Shown here one piece after another: positions 44,937-54,169 of a stretch of DNA of 64,000 bases. Both the position numbers and the translations under genes were made by a program. Position 1 is the first letter of the stretch; every line of letters starts with the position of its first letter. The notes beneath the pieces are model-generated. The model ran no database searches, was not told where the DNA came from, and saw nothing but the letters and a program-made list of their open reading frames with translations. Source of the DNA: Stagnimonas sp. (GTDB lineage Bacteria; Pseudomonadota; Gammaproteobacteria; Nevskiales; Nevskiaceae); assembly GCA_030652575.1 (NCBI GenBank), contig JAUSQI010000154.1, forward strand, positions 38,658-102,657, read 5' to 3'.

Positions 44937-46322
44937 ATGCCGAGCATGACTGCCGCAGCACCCACACCGACCATCAGCCGCAGCCTGCTGCTGCTGTTCG
45001 CGCTGCCGGGCATCCTGCAATCGTTCATGCACGCACCAGCGGGTGCGATCCTGCAGGGCATCTATGCCAAGGAGTCCGGTATTGCGCTGATCGCACTCGG
45101 CACCGCCGTACTGGTGGTGCGTGTGTTCGACGTCTTCAGTGACCTGTTGATCGGCTATCTCTCCGACTACACCGCGCGTCGCGGTATCAGCCGCAAGTTG
45201 TGGATGGCCGCAGGCACCATCCTCACCGTGCTCGCACTCTGGTTCTTGTTTCGCCCACCAGCACAGGTGACGGCGGGCTATTACGGCTTCTGGTTTTTGA
45301 TGGCGAACATCGGCTGGTCGCTGGTGGAGATTCCTTATCGCTCATGGAGCCTGGAGTTTTCGCCAGAGCCCGTGCAGCGCACGCGCATCGTCACCTGGAT
45401 CGCCGTCGCCAGCCTCATCGGCGGCCTGCTGTTCTATGCCGTTGCACCCGCAGGCAAGGCACTGGGCCTGCTCGAAACCGCGGAGCTGAACATGCAGTTG
45501 CTCGGCTTGGTCGCCATCGTGATCGTGCTGTTGTTGCCAGCGCTCAACTTCATCGCACTCTGGCGCGTGCCCGATACCCGCATCCCCGGCGAACAAAAAC
45601 CGGCCAGTGAAATCCCCAAAGAGAGCTTTGCCCTGCTTTGGAAATCGGTCATTGGCAACAAGCCCCTAATACGGCTCATCGCCTGCTTCTCCATCACCAA
45701 CTTCATGTCCGGCATGTCGCAGGGTGTGTCGCTGCTCTACCTCACCAACTACCTGTTGCTGTCCAGCTCGGTCAACGTCGTGTTCGCCTTGGTGATCCCC
45801 ATCAGCATGCTCGGCATTCCGTTCTGGGGCTGGTGGATGACCAAGTATTCGCGTCAGCGGGTGTGGGCGGTTTCGCTGGTGTTGGGCGGCATGTTTTACG
45901 CCAGCATGGGCCTGCTGCAACCCAACCCCAGCATCGCGCTGCTGGCGACACTGTTTGGCTCGATGGCGTTCTGCATTCTCTCCACCGTGGTCGCCGTGCC
46001 AGTGATCATGGGCGACATCATCGACTACGGCCGCGAGAAGTTTGGCGTGGAACGCGCGGGTCTCTACATGTCTCTGCAGGGCCAAGTGGTCAAAGGAATG
46101 GCCGCGATCTCGGCCGGCGCGGGCCTGATCTTGCTCGGCTGGGTGGGCTTCGATGCCACCCAATCCGGCGAGGCGCTCACGCCGCAGGCGGTGTCTGCAC
46201 TGAAGTGGGTGGTGGCCTGGTTCCCCGCACTGGGGCTGACAGTGACTGGCGCTCTGCTCTGGTTGTTCCCGATCAGCGGCAGCCCGCAAAAACTGAGCGC
46301 GCCCTACAGCGCAGAGGCCTGA
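44937..46322 (+). CDS. MFS transporter, GPH-like (MFS_2)
   Basis: A 461-residue transporter with twelve likely helices. The segment VFDVFSDLLIGYLSDYTARR with the conserved DxxxDxxIG/Y pattern marks the GPH/MFS_2 group of cation-coupled symporters, and IMGDIIDYGREKFGVERAG is the matching C-half signature. These usually import sugars or small organic molecules. Given the operon, it probably carries the peptide fragment or its products across the inner membrane, a job filled by MlrD in the microcystin system. The ATG at 44937 was chosen; a GTG at 44931 overlaps the previous stop and is equally possible. Confidence 0.85.
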   Translation: MPSMTAAAPTPTISRSLLLLFALPGILQSFMHAPAGAILQGIYAKESGIALIALGTAVLVVRVFDVFSDLLIGYLSDYTARRGISRKLWMAAGTILTVLALWFLFRPPAQVTAGYYGFWFLMANIGWSLVEIPYRSWSLEFSPEPVQRTRIVTWIAVASLIGGLLFYAVAPAGKALGLLETAELNMQLLGLVAIVIVLLLPALNFIALWRVPDTRIPGEQKPASEIPKESFALLWKSVIGNKPLIRLIACFSITNFMSGMSQGVSLLYLTNYLLLSSSVNVVFALVIPISMLGIPFWGWWMTKYSRQRVWAVSLVLGGMFYASMGLLQPNPSIALLATLFGSMAFCILSTVVAVPVIMGDIIDYGREKFGVERAGLYMSLQGQVVKGMAAISAGAGLILLGWVGFDATQSGEALTPQAVSALKWVVAWFPALGLTVTGALLWLFPISGSPQKLSAPYSAEA

Positions 46323-46327
46323 ACGCG

Positions 46328-47452
46328 ATGCAAACCTACGACTACGCCGTCATAGGCGCCGGCATCGTCGGCGCCTCGTTCGCCGCACGCATGGCGCCCA
46401 AGGCCAGCGTGCTGCTGCTGGAGGCCGAGCCGCATCCCGGCTATCACAGCACCGGCCGCTCGGCCGCGCTCTACACCTGCCTGTATGGCAACGAGCTGGT
46501 GCGTGCGATCACGCGTGCAGGCCGCGAGTTTCTCGACGCACCACCGCCAGGCTTTGCAGAGCACCCGCTGCTGACGCCACGCGGTCGTCTCTATGTTGGC
46601 GGCGAGCACAGCCGCGAGACCATCGAGGCGTTCTGCACCTCGCCCTACGTACGCAAGATGACGTCTGCCGAAGCGCGCGCCTGGGTGCCGGTGCTACGCC
46701 CTGAAGCCGTCGTGCATACGGCGCTCGATACCAGCGCCCATGACATCGACGTCAATGCGCTGCACCTCGGCTTTCTGCGCATGGCCAAAGCCGCGGGCGC
46801 ATCGCTGGTTTGCAATGCGGGTGTGATGGCGCTCGAACACAACCAAGGTGGCTGGCGCATCGTCACTGCCAGCGGCGAGTTCCGCGCGCGCGTGCTGGTG
46901 AATGCCGCGGGTGCCTGGGCCGATACGCTGGCTGGTCTCGCGGGCATTGCGCCGCTGGGCATCACGCCGCTGCGCCGCACCGCCATGCTCATTGACAGCC
47001 CCGATGCCGCTGGCAGCGCCAACTGGCCCGCCGTGATTGCCGCCGATGCCTCGTATTACTTCAAGCCCGATGCCGGCCTGATTCTCGCCTCGCCCTGCGA
47101 TGAGACACCGAGCGAACCCTGCGACGCGCAGCCCGAAGAACTCGATATCGCCATCGGCGTTGATCGCATCGAAACCGCGACCACGCTCAACATTCGCCGC
47201 GTCACCCGCAGCTGGGCTGGCCTGCGCACCATGACGCTCGATCGCTCGCCCGTGGTCGGCTACGACCCGCGTTGCGAAGACTTCTTCTGGCTTGCAGGAC
47301 TCGGCGGCTATGGCGTGAAGACCTCACCCGCGCTGTCGACATTCGCCGCCAGTCTTGCGCTGCGCGAGGCCGCGCCCGAGAGCTTCGAGGAAGTCGGCAT
47401 TACTGCGGCGGCGATGGCGCCGAATCGTCTGCTCGACCGGAACCCCGCATGA
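46328..47452 (+). CDS. DauA-like FAD-dependent D-amino-acid dehydrogenase (copy 2)
   Basis: A 374-residue paralogue of the gene at 37263, with GAGIVG at residues 10-15, GYHSTGRSAA, ITPLRRTAM, ASYYFKPDAG and WAGLRTMTLDR. It is collinear with Pseudomonas DauA without gaps over the first 90 residues (from memory). The Tyr53, the two Arg and the second Tyr that hold the amino acid carboxylate are kept, but His48 is Leu and Glu87, which reads the basic side chain in DauA, is Arg. A basic residue there would favour an acidic D-amino acid such as D-Glu or D-Asp; this is inference. It is followed by the second M81 gene with a 4-base overlap. Confidence 0.85.
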   Translation: MQTYDYAVIGAGIVGASFAARMAPKASVLLLEAEPHPGYHSTGRSAALYTCLYGNELVRAITRAGREFLDAPPPGFAEHPLLTPRGRLYVGGEHSRETIEAFCTSPYVRKMTSAEARAWVPVLRPEAVVHTALDTSAHDIDVNALHLGFLRMAKAAGASLVCNAGVMALEHNQGGWRIVTASGEFRARVLVNAAGAWADTLAGLAGIAPLGITPLRRTAMLIDSPDAAGSANWPAVIAADASYYFKPDAGLILASPCDETPSEPCDAQPEELDIAIGVDRIETATTLNIRRVTRSWAGLRTMTLDRSPVVGYDPRCEDFFWLAGLGGYGVKTSPALSTFAASLALREAAPESFEEVGITAAAMAPNRLLDRNPA

Positions 47453-48912
47453 AGATCTTCGCCGCCACGCTGGCCACTGAGACCAACACCTTCACGGCCG
47501 TGCCAACCGGCCAGGTCGACTTTGAACTGCATGGCTCTTTTCGTGGCGACGGCAGCCTCAAATCCCCAACCGGCATCGGCGTGTTTCACGCCGAGTTGAT
47601 CAAGCTGGCCGCGCAGGATGATCACACGGTGGTGGAGAGCATCGCCGCCTTCTCGCAGCCCGCTGGCCGCACCCTGCGCCGCGTCTACGAGAACTACCGC
47701 GAGCAATTGCTCGAAGACCTGCGCGCTGCGCTGCCGGTGGATGCCGTGCAGCTCTATCTGCATGGCGCGATGGTCGCCGAGGGTTACGACGACTGCGAAG
47801 GCGACACCATCCACGCCGTGCGGCAACTCGTCGGTGCAGACGTGCCCATCGGTGTCGAGCTGGATCTGCATTGCCACTACACGCAGCTGATGCACGACAG
47901 CACCGACATCACCATTTGCTACAAGGAATATCCGCACATCGACGGGCTGGATCGCCTACGCGAGCTGTATGCGCTGACCATGCTGCAAGCCGCCGGCAAA
48001 ATCACACCGACGACCGCCGTGCACGACTGCCGCATGGTCGGCATGTGGAACACCACGGTGGAGCCGATGAAGTCTTTCGTCAGCCGCATGCAGTCGTATG
48101 AGGGCCAGGACGGCGTGCTATCGGTCAACCTCGGCCACGGCTTTCCGCTGGGCGACGTGGCTGAGACCGGCGCCATGCTCTGGGTGGTGACCGACAACGA
48201 TCCCATCAAGGCCGCCGCGCTTGCCAAACAGCTCGGCCAGGAGTTCTGGACGATGCGGCACGAGGCGCTGAAACCGCCAACGCCGCTGCCGCAGGCCATC
48301 GCGCGCGTCCAGGCGCATGAGGGCAAAGGCCTGATCGTCATGGCCGACGTCGCCGACAACCCCGGCGGCGGCGCGATGGGCGACAGCAACTTTGTGCTGC
48401 AGGCGCTACTCGATGCCGGCGTCGGCCACTTCGCGATCGGCTGCTACTGGGACCTGGGCGCGGTCGCGCTCTGCCAGAGCGCGGGTGTGGGTGCGACGCT
48501 GGAGCTGCGCATCGGCGGCAAGTGCGGTCCGATGTCCGGCACGCCCATCGACCTCAAAGTGACCGTGCGCGCCATCGTCGAGAAGCACACCCAGTTCGGC
48601 CTGAACGCCCACTTCCCGCTCGGCGTCGGCGTCTGGGTGCAGGCCGAGAACGGCATCGACATCGTGCTCGTGAGCCAGCGCGGCCAAGTACTCGCCCCCG
48701 AAGCGTTCGAGGGCTTAGGCATCAAGCTCAGCGACAAGAAACTGGTGGTGGTGAAATCCGCGCAGCACTTCAATGCCACCTTCGGGCCGATCGCCACCGA
48801 GGTGATCTACGCCGACGCGCCGGGCTCGACGGCGAAGGATTTCAAGAACATCCCCTACAAGACACGCAGCCTGAATTACTGGCCGCGGGTGGAGAATCCT
48901 TGGGTGATCTAA
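47449..48912 (+). CDS. M81 family metallopeptidase, MlrC-like (copy 2)
   Basis: A 487-residue paralogue of the peptidase at 43480, sharing TLATETNTF, LYLHGAMVAEGYDDCEGD, ELDLHCHYT, YKEYPHID, NLGHGFPLGD and NPGGGAMGDSNFVL. All likely metal ligands are present in both copies, so both are probably active and may differ in substrate. It begins at the ATG overlapping the dehydrogenase stop and is the last gene of the 38,584-48,912 operon. It converges on a nucleotidyltransferase-fold gene 14 bases away. Confidence 0.9.
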   Translation: MKIFAATLATETNTFTAVPTGQVDFELHGSFRGDGSLKSPTGIGVFHAELIKLAAQDDHTVVESIAAFSQPAGRTLRRVYENYREQLLEDLRAALPVDAVQLYLHGAMVAEGYDDCEGDTIHAVRQLVGADVPIGVELDLHCHYTQLMHDSTDITICYKEYPHIDGLDRLRELYALTMLQAAGKITPTTAVHDCRMVGMWNTTVEPMKSFVSRMQSYEGQDGVLSVNLGHGFPLGDVAETGAMLWVVTDNDPIKAAALAKQLGQEFWTMRHEALKPPTPLPQAIARVQAHEGKGLIVMADVADNPGGGAMGDSNFVLQALLDAGVGHFAIGCYWDLGAVALCQSAGVGATLELRIGGKCGPMSGTPIDLKVTVRAIVEKHTQFGLNAHFPLGVGVWVQAENGIDIVLVSQRGQVLAPEAFEGLGIKLSDKKLVVVKSAQHFNATFGPIATEVIYADAPGSTAKDFKNIPYKTRSLNYWPRVENPWVI

Positions 48913-48926
48913 TTAGCTTCATATTT

Positions 48927-49916
48927 TCAGCCGCGAAGAGCACGCGCAAACAGCTTTTCAGCATAGGAAACCAGCTCGGAGGGCACGCTAGCCATGAACT
49001 GCGCGTTGACCGCGTAGTGCGGCATGAAGTCCATCACCGCCTCGGCGAGGCGCACGGACTGCTTCCTGTCCTTCTCGAACTTGTTGCGGTTGCGCTTTGG
49101 CTGCTCGGCGAGCCAGGCCTTGTGCAGGGCCATCCAGCGCGGATCGGGTGCCACGATGCGCGCGGGCAGTCCGCCGAGATCGAGCACGACTACATCGACA
49201 GGCTCGCCCAGCAGCAGCCACTCCTGTTCGGGTAGCGGGATGGGGCGCAGGCGTTCGGACTTCGGGTAGTACTGGTCGATGGAGGGGGCGATCAGCACCT
49301 CGACCTCATAGCCCTTGGCGTTGAGCGCCTGGAATGGCTTCTCCGAGTTGACGGTGTAGCGGCGGTCGATCGCGCGGAGCGACTGCATGATCGGGCCGGG
49401 CGGTGCGGCAATCGCCAGCTGGGTTCCGCTGCCTCTCCAGGCGAAGTCGGCGTCGTTGGTGGCATCCAGGCTGGACGCGAACCGGGACTGAGCTTCGATC
49501 TCGTAGGCTGCCATCGTGTTGGTGCCCACCACCATGAGTGCTGCGCCGAGCAGTCCATCGACATCGAACTGCCGCAGAATCTCGCCGACTCGCGGGTCGA
49601 TGCGTGGCAGGTCAAGCGAGCGGTAGAGCTTGGCGAGCGTGGCAACCGCTTCGGTCGACTCTCTCAGGCGACCGGCAGCGTCCGCACGGCAAGCCTCGAA
49701 CGCGTCGAACTTGAGCTCGGTCTCCGCCGAGCGAGGGCCGAGAGACCGGCCACTCTCGGTGACATTGCTCATCTCGTAGAGGTAGTCGGTGCCCTTGCTG
49801 TTCTTCCAGACCAGCCGCGGCCCGCAACCTGCACCCGCGCGCAGCGCTTCGTGATACGAGGCGTAGGCCCCCCTCAGGTTCTCTACGATTCGAAGCTGCT
49901 CAGCGTTGAAGCGCAT
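48927..49916 (-). CDS. GSU2403-type nucleotidyltransferase-fold protein
   Basis: A 329-residue protein containing MVVGTNTMAAYEIEA and NDADFAWRG (about residues 127-160), a pattern I associate with the GSU2403/NTP_transf_8 group, a minimal nucleotidyltransferase fold. The GT(N)xxA and DxD-type residues may bind metal and nucleotide. The final part is helical with a Lys/Arg-rich turn (QPKRNRNKFEKDRKQ). Function is unknown; related folds include antitoxin-like or nucleic-acid modifying proteins. It breaks the continuity of the peptide locus and is not obviously part of it. It is preceded by an AT-rich intergenic region. Confidence 0.65.
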   Translation of the reverse strand: MRFNAEQLRIVENLRGAYASYHEALRAGAGCGPRLVWKNSKGTDYLYEMSNVTESGRSLGPRSAETELKFDAFEACRADAAGRLRESTEAVATLAKLYRSLDLPRIDPRVGEILRQFDVDGLLGAALMVVGTNTMAAYEIEAQSRFASSLDATNDADFAWRGSGTQLAIAAPPGPIMQSLRAIDRRYTVNSEKPFQALNAKGYEVEVLIAPSIDQYYPKSERLRPIPLPEQEWLLLGEPVDVVVLDLGGLPARIVAPDPRWMALHKAWLAEQPKRNRNKFEKDRKQSVRLAEAVMDFMPHYAVNAQFMASVPSELVSYAEKLFARALRG

Positions 49917-50102
49917 GGGTAGAAATCACATTGCCTTGATATGTATCAGGTTATCCGAAAACATCACAAATCATATATTTTCGGACAACATCTTTTATAT
50001 CAGCTAGTTAGATATCAAATAGACAATTAACCGACGGCGTATCAGTTCGCGCCCTCTGCGGTGAGGACTACGAACCAACCGATCAACCAGCCGCCGGGTC
50101 AA
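49917..50102. other. AT-rich intergenic region
   Basis: This 186-base gap is far richer in A+T than any other part of the catabolic locus, especially 49,965-50,032 (for example CATATATTTTCGGACAAC and ATATCAAATAGACAATTAA). It lies upstream of the nucleotidyltransferase-fold gene and downstream of the LuxR gene. It could hold the promoter of the former or a binding site for an AT-preferring protein. No specific operator was recognised. Confidence 0.4.
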
Positions 50103-51236
50103 TCAGCTCAGCGCCCGAACCAGCTCCGTGCGCGAGCTGATATCCAGCTTGCGGTAGATGGAGTTGAGCTGGAACTCGATGGTGCGGCGCGAGCGGGAGA
50201 GGTGCTCGGCGATCTTGTCGTTGCGCAGGCCCTTGGCGACCAGCTGTGCCACGCGGCGCTCGGTGGGCGTGAGGCGTTGCAGCGCGAGCAGCGCGGCTTG
50301 CGAGAGGTCTTGCGACTCTTCACCGGCCACCGGCTCATCGAGAAAGGTCACCACATAGCTAGGGCTCATTTGCAGCAGGCCGGAGAGCTGCCAGTTGCGG
50401 TCGATCTTGATCGACAGGCCTTCGAGCGAGGGATGCGCGAGCCTTACTGAACTGGGGCGGCCAGCGATGGCGGCTTCGGCATCGGCGGAGGCCGGCAGGG
50501 CGTCGTCGAACAGTGCACCGACACGATCCGGCAGCAGGAAGTGCGTGTCGCCACCCGCCGCATTGCGCAAGCCGCGGTTCCAGCGGCCACACTGTTTCTC
50601 GGCCTCGTTGTTGGCAAACAGTGATTCACCGGCGGCGTTGACGAACATCAGCGTCAGCGGCACCTGCCGCAGGAAATGCTCGTAGCTCTGGCGGCGGCTG
50701 CGGTCGCCTTCCACCGCGCGCAGGCGGCGCAGGCTGGCTTCGATCATCGGGTGCAGCTGTTCGAGAAAGGCATGTTCCTCGGGCGTGATGCTCGAATGAT
50801 CCGGTGGCCGGTGAATGCTCAGCACCGCCTCGGGGCGCGAGTCGTGCCAGAACGCCAAGTGGATGAACTCGTTCCACTCCGGGTCGGGCTCCTGGTCGAG
50901 CCGCCGACGGTGGGCATCGGGGTCTTCCGAGACGATCTGCGAATAGGTGTAGAGCTTGATCTGCGGATGCCGCGCGAGATACGGCCCGGAGATGGTGAGG
51001 CTGGTGGCCGGCACGTAGTCGGCATTCTTGGGCGCGACGACGTGATGGCGCGCGTCGGTCGGCTCGTAGTTGACGATGTTGAACATGAGGCTGCACGAGC
51101 GGTGCGGCAGCTTGCTGGCGATGAGCTTGAGGCAGGCCTTCCAGGTGCTCTCCAGATCGAGCGCGCTTTGCAGGTCGACCACCAGCGCCCGGTAAGGGTC
51201 GGAGGACGCGGCACGCTGCGGGGTCAGGGCACTCAT
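50103..51236 (-). CDS. LuxR-type HTH transcriptional regulator
   Basis: The C-terminus is a GerE/LuxR helix-turn-helix: LTPTERRVAQLVAKGLRNDKIAEHLSRS followed by RRTIEFQLNSIYRKL. The front part (about 300 residues) looks like a GAF-type sensor (YRALVVDLQSALDLESTWKA) plus a PAS-like stretch (LMFVNAAGESLFANNEAEKQ). The ATG at 51236 was preferred to one at 51377 because the extra 47 codons have ordinary third-base G+C, unlike the rest of the gene. It is divergent from the amidohydrolase gene and is the only regulator within the D-amino-acid/peptide locus, so it is the likely controller. A peptide or product may be its ligand. Confidence 0.85.
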   Translation of the reverse strand: MSALTPQRAASSDPYRALVVDLQSALDLESTWKACLKLIASKLPHRSCSLMFNIVNYEPTDARHHVVAPKNADYVPATSLTISGPYLARHPQIKLYTYSQIVSEDPDAHRRRLDQEPDPEWNEFIHLAFWHDSRPEAVLSIHRPPDHSSITPEEHAFLEQLHPMIEASLRRLRAVEGDRSRRQSYEHFLRQVPLTLMFVNAAGESLFANNEAEKQCGRWNRGLRNAAGGDTHFLLPDRVGALFDDALPASADAEAAIAGRPSSVRLAHPSLEGLSIKIDRNWQLSGLLQMSPSYVVTFLDEPVAGEESQDLSQAALLALQRLTPTERRVAQLVAKGLRNDKIAEHLSRSRRTIEFQLNSIYRKLDISSRTELVRALS

Positions 51237-51547
51237 GCGCTTGAGATTAGCAAGCTCAGGATCACCCGGCCATTCGGTTTTGGCCCGCAGCTTTGTCGCC
51301 GCCACTTGCGCTTCACGCGGCTTGCTTGCTGCGCGCCGACTCACTGCTGGCCTGTCTGCTGAGGGTTCGAGGTTCATGGTCTGGTCGCGGTCCGTGCGTT
51401 GAGCTGTGCCTGGCGACTACAACAGCCCGCACTGCGCGGCAGCCACAGTGAAACCACCTGAATGCAGGCAGCGTCTGCTGAAACCCTTTTGATCGCTCAA
51501 CACGGCAACTACGATGACGCCGTCGCCGTGAGCCGGAGCGTTGCCCG
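51237..51547. promoter_or_regulatory. divergent intergenic region between regulator and amidohydrolase genes
   Basis: This stretch of about 310 bases separates the LuxR-type gene and the amidohydrolase gene. It should contain both promoters. I could not identify a confident -35/-10 pair or a LuxR-type palindrome by eye. Part of it may be coding if the regulator starts at 51377. Confidence 0.35.
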
Positions 51548-52777
51548 ATGAGCCGAATCCTTTTTGAGAACGCCACGCTGTTCAACGGCACTTCGCCGGA
51601 AACACCAGACGGCATGTTCGTGCTGGTCGAAGGCATGCGCATCAAGGAGGTTTCTGATCGGCCCATCAAGGCGGAGAGCGCCGACCGGATCGACTGCACT
51701 GGCAAGACACTGATGCCGGGCATGATCGACAACCACGTGCATATCTACGGCGAGTCGCTGAAGTTGGCTCCGCCAGAGCCGCCGATCACCTATCGCGCGC
51801 AGTACGCGCAGAAGTTCTTGAAGCACATCCTTTCCTGCGGCTTCACCAGCGTGCGCGATGTCGGCGGTGGTGATCACGGCATGGCGATGGCGCTGCGCGA
51901 TGGCTTTCTCGACGGGCCGCGCTTCTTCTACGGCGGTGTGTTCATCACCCAGACTGGTGGGCATGGGGACATGCGGCCGGCGCATCAGGGCACCGACTTT
52001 TGCAGTTGCGGCTCGCTGCGCAACTCGTTTTCGGTGGTGGCCGATGGTGTGGTCGAATGCACCAAGGCCGTTCGCGAGGAGCTGCGCAAGGGCGCGCATC
52101 ACATCAAGATCATGGGCTCGGGTGGCGTGGTCTCCACTACCGATCCGCTCGACCGCTGCCAATACTCCGATGCCGAGATCAGCACCATCGTCGAGGAGTG
52201 CCGCCGGCATGGCTCGTATGTGGCGGCGCATTGTCATCCGGCCGAAGCCATCCGCCGCTGCGCGACGCTGGGCGTGCGCACCATCGAGCACGGCACGCTG
52301 ATCGACGAGCCCACCGCGAAGATCGTCGCCGAGCTCGGCGCCTACGTGGTGCCGACAATGGCCACGATCTTCGCGCTCAAGGACATTGGCCGCGAGCTGG
52401 GCTTGAACGCAGAGTCCTACGAGAAGCTGCTGATGGTCGCCGAGCGCGCCATCGAGGGACTGGCGGTGATGAAGAAGGTGGGCGTGAAGATGGGCTTCGG
52501 CACCGACCTCATGGGCCAGACCCACACGCGACAGGGAACCGAGTTCAGCCTGCGTCGCCAGGTACTGGAGCCTTTCGACATTCTGCATTCCGCCACCGCC
52601 ATCAATGCCGAAATTCTCAACATGCAAGGCCAGCTTGGCGTGGTCGCACCCGGTGCGCTGGCTGATCTCTTGGTGGTGGATGGCAACCCGCTGCAGGACA
52701 TCGAACTACTCGCCGCCAATGGCGCGCATCTGTCCGTGATCATGAACAACGGCCGCTTCAGCAAGCGGCGCATCTAA
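51548..52777 (+). CDS. metal-dependent amidohydrolase, Xaa-dipeptidase-like
   Basis: A 409-residue amidohydrolase-superfamily enzyme. The metal ligands are visible: HVH at residues 63-65, a probable carboxylated Lys187 in HIKIMGSGG, His228 and His230 in AAHCH, His in TIEHGT, and Asp320 in GTDLMG. The phrase IKIMGSGGVVS with EHGTLID is typical of the cog1228 subgroup that includes L-Xaa-Pro and L-Xaa-Arg dipeptidases and imidazolonepropionase relatives. A dipeptidase role suits the locus and is inferred. It is followed by a RidA gene 24 bases downstream. Confidence 0.85.
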   Translation: MSRILFENATLFNGTSPETPDGMFVLVEGMRIKEVSDRPIKAESADRIDCTGKTLMPGMIDNHVHIYGESLKLAPPEPPITYRAQYAQKFLKHILSCGFTSVRDVGGGDHGMAMALRDGFLDGPRFFYGGVFITQTGGHGDMRPAHQGTDFCSCGSLRNSFSVVADGVVECTKAVREELRKGAHHIKIMGSGGVVSTTDPLDRCQYSDAEISTIVEECRRHGSYVAAHCHPAEAIRRCATLGVRTIEHGTLIDEPTAKIVAELGAYVVPTMATIFALKDIGRELGLNAESYEKLLMVAERAIEGLAVMKKVGVKMGFGTDLMGQTHTRQGTEFSLRRQVLEPFDILHSATAINAEILNMQGQLGVVAPGALADLLVVDGNPLQDIELLAANGAHLSVIMNNGRFSKRRI

Positions 52778-52801
52778 TTTTTCTCGCACAGGAATACCGC
52801 A

Positions 52802-53185
52802 ATGATTCAAGCCCTCGGCAAATCCCGCATTCTCCCCAACGGACTTTCGCATCCGCTCACGCCGGGCATCCGCGCCGGTGACTTCATCTTCGTCTCCGGC
52901 CAGCTCGGCATGGATGATCTAGGCGTGGTCGTCTCGGACGATGTCGCGGTGCAGACACGCCACGCGATGGAGCGCATCCGCGCCGTGCTGGCGCTGGGTG
53001 GCGCGGATCTCAGTTCGATTGTGAAGGTGTCGGTGTGGGTCACCGACAAGGCGGACTTCCCGGCCTTCAATGCGGCCTATCGCGAGTTTTTTCCGGAGCG
53101 TCCGCCAGCGCGTGCGACCGTGGTCAGCGCCTTGATGATTCCGGGCGCGAAGGTGGAGATTGACGCGATTGCCTACGTCGGCTGA
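52802..53185 (+). CDS. RidA family enamine/imine deaminase
   Basis: A 127-residue YjgF/YER057c/UK114 protein. It shows DFIFVSGQLGMDD, VKVSVWVTDKADFPAFN, and the RidA signature PPARATVVSALMIPGAKVEIDAIAYV, with the carboxylate-binding Arg and the Glu of the active site. RidA proteins speed hydrolysis of reactive imines made by amino acid oxidases and PLP enzymes. Here it would process the imino acids from the two DauA-like enzymes. It ends immediately (0 bases) before the converging DgcA stop. Confidence 0.93.
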   Translation: MIQALGKSRILPNGLSHPLTPGIRAGDFIFVSGQLGMDDLGVVVSDDVAVQTRHAMERIRAVLALGGADLSSIVKVSVWVTDKADFPAFNAAYREFFPERPPARATVVSALMIPGAKVEIDAIAYVG

Positions 53186-54169
53186 TCAGCCCCAGAAATG
53201 CGGCCACGGCGGCGACATCACGCCGTGGTTGTAGACGATGCCATCGGGCCAGTCTTCCGCTTGCAGCATGGGGCCATCGAGGTCGTTGATCTCGCACAGT
53301 TGCGCCAGCACCATCGACGGTGCCATCGCCAGCGAGCTGCCGCACATGCAGCCACTCATCAGGCGAAAGCCGAGTTTCTGTGCCGCACGCGCCAGCTCCA
53401 TAGCCGTCGTGAGGCCGCCGGTCTTATCGAGCTTGATGTTGATGAAGCTGTAGCGCCCGACCAGCGCGGGCAGATCGGCAACGGTATTCACCGATTCGTC
53501 GGCGCAGATGGGGATGGGGCTGCGATAGCCCTGCAGGCCGTCATCGAAACCAACCTTCACCGGTTGTTCCAATAGATCAACGCCCAGCTCGACCAGCTCC
53601 GGCATGAGGCTCTTGAGCTCTTCCACCGTCCAGGCCTGATTGGCATCGACGACCAGCTTCGCACCCGGTGCAGTGCGGCGAACCGCACGCACCGCGCCGA
53701 GCGGATCATTCTTGTCGACCTTGATCTTGATCCAGGCGTTTTCGGCCAGCGCGAGTGCGGCCTTCTGATACTCGGGCAAGGTGCGAATGCCGATGGTGAT
53801 CGCCGTGGTGATCGACTCGCCGCGCGGCACGCCCGCCGCACGCCAGGCCGGCACGCCGCTGAGCTTGGCTTCGAGATCCCACAGCGCTGCATCGAGTGCG
53901 TTGCGCGCGCCGCCTGCGGGCAGCAGCTTGAGCAGATCGTAGCGATCAGCGCCCTGCTCGATGGCGTGGCGCACCTGCTCGATCTCCTGCAGCAGCGTCT
54001 CCGGCGTTTCGCCCTTGTAGGGCACGCCCACCGCTTCGCCACGACCCACCGCACTACCCATTGAGAGTTCGACCACGACCACATCCGCAGTGGTCTGCGC
54101 GCCACGTGCAATCACGAAGGGCTCGTTCATTGGCCACGAGCGTGAGAAAGCCTTGAGGGTGCGTTTCAT
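53186..54169 (-). CDS. dgcA: enolase-superfamily dipeptide epimerase / N-acetyl-D-Glu racemase (DgcA-like)
   Basis: A 327-residue member of the mandelate-racemase/muconate lactonizing branch of the enolase superfamily. The catalytic lysines are in KIKVD (Lys148/Lys150) and INIKLDKTGG (Lys246), with metal ligands in VVDANQAW (Asp175), LLEQP (Glu201) and ICADES (Asp224). This layout is that of L-Ala-D/L-Glu epimerases. Its coupling (4-base overlap) to a DUF1611/DgcN gene points to the DgcA type, reported to racemise N-acetyl-D-glutamate. The start is the ATG at 54169; longer frames run into the DgcN gene. Epimerisation of D-Glu-containing dipeptides is the alternative. Confidence 0.85.
   Translation of the reverse strand: MKRTLKAFSRSWPMNEPFVIARGAQTTADVVVVELSMGSAVGRGEAVGVPYKGETPETLLQEIEQVRHAIEQGADRYDLLKLLPAGGARNALDAALWDLEAKLSGVPAWRAAGVPRGESITTAITIGIRTLPEYQKAALALAENAWIKIKVDKNDPLGAVRAVRRTAPGAKLVVDANQAWTVEELKSLMPELVELGVDLLEQPVKVGFDDGLQGYRSPIPICADESVNTVADLPALVGRYSFINIKLDKTGGLTTAMELARAAQKLGFRLMSGCMCGSSLAMAPSMVLAQLCEINDLDGPMLQAEDWPDGIVYNHGVMSPPWPHFWG

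Noticed and set aside
38584..48912. A complete microcystin mlrABCD cluster
   Set aside because: MlrB-like and MlrC-like genes and a transporter are present, but no MlrA-type CAAX-protease-like gene is found, the transporter is of the GPH type, and the extra D-amino-acid genes are not part of mlr.
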